7,785 nucleotides of DNA, from contig PWVP01000040.1 in assembly GCA_003561815.1 (NCBI GenBank), forward strand, positions 1 to 7,785, written 5' to 3'. The stretch comes from Campylobacterota bacterium. Its GTDB lineage: Bacteria > Campylobacterota > Campylobacteria > Campylobacterales > SZUA-545. A program made the translations under genes and the position numbers. The notes beneath the pieces were generated by a model, which ran no database searches, was not told where the DNA came from, and saw only the letters and a list, made by a program, of their open reading frames with translations. Below, one piece after another: positions 5,763 to 7,785 of the stretch; the stretch's first letter is position 1; every line of letters starts with the position of its first letter.

Positions 5763-6445
5763 TTGCAATCATGGGCGCGATGCGCGAGGAGATTGAGCCG
5801 CTTTTAGAGCAGGTGAGTGCTCCTAAGGCGCACATTATCGGCCCGAACACCTACTACACCGCCCGTTACGGCACGCAGGAGGTGGTGATCGCCTATAGCC
5901 GGATCGGCAAGGTCAATGCTGCCGTGAGCGCCACTGTGATGATTGAGCGCTTTAAGGCGCGCACGCTTCTCTTCTCCGGCGTGGCCGGTGCGCTAAGCAG
6001 CGATCTGAAGGTGGGGGATCTGATTGCGGCCAGGCAGCTGGTGCAGCACGATGTGGATCTCACCAGTTTCGGCCATCCGATCGCCTATCTGCCCGAAACC
6101 GGAGACTACTTTAGCGCCGATCGCACACTGCTGGCGCTGGCCCAGGAGGTGGCCGGTTCGCTCAATCTGACGCTAAAAAGCGGTATCGTGGCCACCGGCG
6201 ATCAGTTTATCGCCGATGAGAAAAAGAAGCGGTGGATTGCCGAGACCTTCAAAGCCGATGCGGTGGAGATGGAGGGGGCGAGTGTCGCGGCGGTGTGTGC
6301 GGGCTTCTCGGTCCCCTTTTTTGTGCTGCGCGCCATCAGTGACGCAGCGGACATGGAGGCTAACTTTAGCTTTGAGACCTTTTTAGCCTCCAGTGCGAAG
6401 GTGAGCGCGACCTTCGTTCTGGAGATGATCAAGCGGTTGGCATGA
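5759..6445 (+). CDS. mtnN: 5'-methylthioadenosine/S-adenosylhomocysteine nucleosidase (probably also aminodeoxyfutalosine nucleosidase)
   Basis: Hydrolyses the adenine from methylthioadenosine and S-adenosylhomocysteine, recycling by-products of methylation and polyamine synthesis. In Campylobacter and Helicobacter the same enzyme also cleaves 6-amino-6-deoxyfutalosine in the futalosine route to menaquinone; that role here is inferred from the lineage. The 228-residue length is normal. Visible family motifs are IMGAMREEIEPL with Glu11 matching catalytic Glu12 of E. coli MtnN, FSGVAGAL (72-79), QHDVDLTSFGH (96-106), ATGDQFI (145-151), VEMEGASVAAV with Glu170-Met171-Glu172 for ribose binding, and RAISDAAD with Asp195 as the purine-contacting acid. 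All key residues are present. Its ATG overlaps the fabD stop and its own stop overlaps the ttcA ATG, so the three proteins are translationally coupled. G-rich AAAGGGGGG immediately upstream can act as the ribosome-binding site. Confidence 0.95.
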   Translation: MIAIMGAMREEIEPLLEQVSAPKAHIIGPNTYYTARYGTQEVVIAYSRIGKVNAAVSATVMIERFKARTLLFSGVAGALSSDLKVGDLIAARQLVQHDVDLTSFGHPIAYLPETGDYFSADRTLLALAQEVAGSLNLTLKSGIVATGDQFIADEKKKRWIAETFKADAVEMEGASVAAVCAGFSVPFFVLRAISDAADMEANFSFETFLASSAKVSATFVLEMIKRLA

Positions 6446-7233
6446 GCGATCGCCGCGCACTGAAGGCCTTTCCGACGGCCAAGCTCTCCAAAAAGCTGAT
6501 CCGAACCCTTGCCCAGACCAACGCCCGCTACCATCTGATCGGCGAGGGCGATCGGGTGATGCTGGGGCTTAGCGGTGGAAAAGATTCGCTAACTCTGGCC
6601 CATCTGCTTCTTCGCATGCAGCGCATCGCCCCTTTTGAGTTTGAGCTGCTGGCGGTGACAGTGGATTACGGTATGGGGGAAGATCTCAGTGGTGTAGCCG
6701 AACACTGCAGACGCTACGGAATTGCCCACCATATCGAAAAGAGCAATATCTTCGCAACCGCTGCCGATCATATTCGGCCCAACAGCTCTTTTTGTAGCTA
6801 CTTCTCCCGAATGCGCCGTGGCGTACTGTATGCGGTGGCCAAAAGGCTGGGGTTTACGACCCTGGCGCTGGCGCACCACCTCGATGATGCCGCAGAGAGC
6901 TTTTTTATGAACCTCTTTTACAACGGCAAGCTGCGCGCCATGGCGCCGGTCTATCGATCCGAAGAGCACGATCTGCGGGTGATTCGCCCCCTGATTAAAG
7001 CCCGCGAGCAGCAGATGGCGGGCTTTGTGGCCGAAAACGGCTTTGAGACGATCGGTGATGAGGCGTGTCCGGCGATGCAGCTGCCGGTGAAGATGCCCCA
7101 CGCCAGGGCTGAGATGAAAGAGTGGCTGGCCAATCTGGAGCGCGAGCGCCCCGAGCTTTTTAAGCAGTTTGCCCGCGGCTTTGAGAATCTCCATGTGGAT
7201 AGTTTTTTTGACGAAGGCCTCTTTAAGGCGTAA
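6442..7233 (+). CDS. ttcA: TtcA-like PP-loop ATPase, tRNA 2-thiocytidine(32) synthase family
   Basis: The 263-residue product belongs to the PP-loop ATPases that thiolate tRNA; TtcA makes 2-thiocytidine at position 32 using ATP and an iron-sulfur cluster. The PP-loop is SGGKDS (44-49). ALAHHLDDAAESFFMNLFYNG (142-162) with the HHxDD signature and the SRMRRGVLY segment (122-130) match TtcA. The E. coli enzyme holds its [4Fe-4S] cluster with three cysteines (122, 125 and 222). Here Cys118 matches the first and Cys209 in EACPAM probably the third, but the second is Phe121 (FCSYFSR instead of xCxxCSR). I recall similar sequences in Helicobacter and Campylobacter but cannot confirm it. The C-terminal part (ARAEMKEWLANLERERPELF and HVDSFFDE) also looks lineage-specific. 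The start overlaps the mtnN stop; it is the last gene of the operon. The family is sure, exact tRNA activity less so. Confidence 0.85.
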   Translation: MSDRRALKAFPTAKLSKKLIRTLAQTNARYHLIGEGDRVMLGLSGGKDSLTLAHLLLRMQRIAPFEFELLAVTVDYGMGEDLSGVAEHCRRYGIAHHIEKSNIFATAADHIRPNSSFCSYFSRMRRGVLYAVAKRLGFTTLALAHHLDDAAESFFMNLFYNGKLRAMAPVYRSEEHDLRVIRPLIKAREQQMAGFVAENGFETIGDEACPAMQLPVKMPHARAEMKEWLANLERERPELFKQFARGFENLHVDSFFDEGLFKA

Positions 7234-7238
7234 AGATC

Positions 7239-7244
7239 TATTAT
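7239..7244 (+). promoter_or_regulatory. Possible -10 box upstream of the last lipoprotein gene
   Basis: TATTAT (5 of 6 to TATAAT) lies in the AT-rich 40-base gap after ttcA. TTGACG at 7208-7213 resembles a -35 box but is about 25 bases away, too far to pair with it. A start near 7251 would leave a leader of about 23 bases with the AAAGGA site at 7261-7266. The gene could instead be read through from the fabD operon, as no terminator hairpin is visible in the gap. Confidence 0.35.
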
Positions 7245-7273
7245 GAATGCAACTAAACCAAAAGGAACGCAAA

Positions 7274-7785
7274 ATGCGAGGAAGAGTCGGCTTAGCGGTG
7301 CTACTAGGTGCAGCGCTGATGCTCGTGGGGTGTAATGAGAGCACCAGCGAGGCGAAGAAGTATGAGTGCCAGCAGTGGCTAAACAGCGGAAACTACGAAA
7401 AGCTTCTGGATAAATCCTCCCAGTGTGGCAACGAGCAGGAGCAGCAGATGTATCGTGCCGCAGCCCATGCGGGCAAAGCGGGCTTTACGATTAGTGCTTT
7501 GATTCGGGATCTGACCGATGAGGGTGAGGATCAGGATTTCGTCGAGCGGCTGGGCCGAAACGCCACAGCTGCGTCGGTGCAGGATCTTAACGAAAGTAAG
7601 CGGATCTACGGCCTGCTGATTAAGCCCGATGCAGAGAACGATACCGCGCAGCTTCGTGATGTGTGTCGCCGTGATAGCGAGGAGTATAACCAGACAACCA
7701 GTTATCAAAAGGATGCCTGCTTTATCCGTCCGCTGGTCTCCACTGCTCAGCTGGCGGGGCAGATGAAGCGGATTCGCGCTCTAGC
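7274..7785 (+). CDS. Unrecognised cysteine-containing lipoprotein, 5' part (runs off window)
   Basis: The visible 170 residues begin with a short basic start, a hydrophobic stretch and the lipobox LVGC with Cys20, so the product should be a lipoprotein. Asn21 at position +2 is not the Asp that retains lipoproteins in the inner membrane of enterobacteria, but that rule may not hold here. After the lipobox there are four more cysteines (32, 51, 131 and 149), which would be exposed to the periplasm and could form two disulfides. CQQWLNSGNYEKLLDKSSQC followed by YRAAAHAGKAGF (60-71) has the look of a TPR or SEL1-like helical hairpin, but I do not recognise a family. The ATG at 7274 is chosen because AAAGGA (7261-7266) lies seven bases upstream and the signal peptide starts there; an in-frame ATG at 7247 would place that site inside the gene. 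It is separated from ttcA by 40 bases on the same strand. Confidence 0.8.
   Translation, partial: MRGRVGLAVLLGAALMLVGCNESTSEAKKYECQQWLNSGNYEKLLDKSSQCGNEQEQQMYRAAAHAGKAGFTISALIRDLTDEGEDQDFVERLGRNATAASVQDLNESKRIYGLLIKPDAENDTAQLRDVCRRDSEEYNQTTSYQKDACFIRPLVSTAQLAGQMKRIRAL

Larger units (their letters stand above)
247..7054. repeat. Dispersed CGATCG/GCGATCGC palindromes (HIP1-like)
   Basis: The palindrome CGATCG occurs about two dozen times by hand count across every complete gene, from 247-252 to 7049-7054. Five copies are the full octamer GCGATCGC: 2852-2859, 3140-3147, 3478-3485, 3617-3624 and 6446-6453. Assuming about 57% GC, chance would give two to three hexamers and well under one octamer. 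The octamer is identical to HIP1, the highly iterated palindrome of cyanobacteria. Copies fall in two reading frames (GAT-CGC, Asp-Arg, and GCG-ATC-GCC, Ala-Ile-Ala), so one favoured dipeptide is not the whole explanation. Function unknown. Confidence 0.55.

Noticed and set aside
7247..7249. Earlier in-frame ATG for the final lipoprotein gene
   Set aside because: It would put nine extra polar residues before the signal peptide and swallow the good ribosome-binding site at 7261-7266, so 7274 is preferred.
7234..7273. Transcription terminator between ttcA and the lipoprotein gene
   Set aside because: No hairpin followed by a T-run is visible; the gap is AT-rich but unstructured by eye.
6589..7344. 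Long open frame of 251 codons antisense to ttcA
   Set aside because: It is the shadow of a well-supported PP-loop gene, crosses into the next lipoprotein gene, and shows no domain or plausible start signal.
1..7785. Mobile element, prophage, CRISPR array or defence system
   Set aside because: No transposase, integrase, terminal inverted repeats, regularly spaced repeats or defence-type nuclease domains were seen; the genes are mostly core functions with uniform composition.

Overview
The window looks like a piece of chromosome from a GC-rich member of the Campylobacterota (the former Epsilonproteobacteria). Three things point there: the gene order tolA-tolB-pal-cpoB followed by fabD-mtnN-ttcA, a Pal with the GNCDEWG signature, and a TolB ending in the IQAIDW type of tail. 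From memory, Campylobacter jejuni has the same block (tolB, pal, ybgF, slyD, fabD, pfs and a PP-loop gene at about Cj0112-Cj0118). The GC content, which I judge by eye at somewhat above 55%, is high for the phylum, so a lineage such as Nitratifractor, Hydrogenimonas or Thiofractor is a guess rather than an identification.

Layout: (1) Positions 3-3268, plus strand, hold the distal part of a Tol-Pal cell-envelope operon: the 3' end of a TolA/TonB-like gene cut by the window edge, then tolB, pal and cpoB. These make the trans-envelope machine that ties the outer membrane to peptidoglycan and works at constriction. (2) Positions 3265-4757, minus strand, hold a two-gene operon: a HEAT-repeat protein followed, with a 4-base overlap, by a small MoxR-like AAA ATPase with an altered Walker B. 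Its last stop codon overlaps the stop of cpoB tail to tail. (3) Positions 4824-7233, plus strand, hold a tightly overlapping operon fabD-mtnN-ttcA (fatty-acid initiation, MTA/SAH and probably aminodeoxyfutalosine nucleosidase, and tRNA cytidine-32 thiolation). A 66-base divergent promoter region separates it from the HEAT gene. (4) Positions 7274-7785, plus strand, hold the start of an unrecognised lipoprotein gene that runs off the window.

Coding density is very high. The only gaps are 1681-1766, 2325-2332, 4758-4823 and 7234-7273. I see no RNA genes, insertion sequences, CRISPR arrays or phage genes. This is largely core chromosome, not an obvious new system. The points most worth a second look are the inverted HEAT/AAA pair with its non-canonical ATPase, a TtcA homologue lacking one of the expected iron-sulfur cysteines, a likely leaderless start for the HEAT gene, and a striking excess of the palindrome CGATCG/GCGATCGC, resembling the HIP1 element of cyanobacteria.
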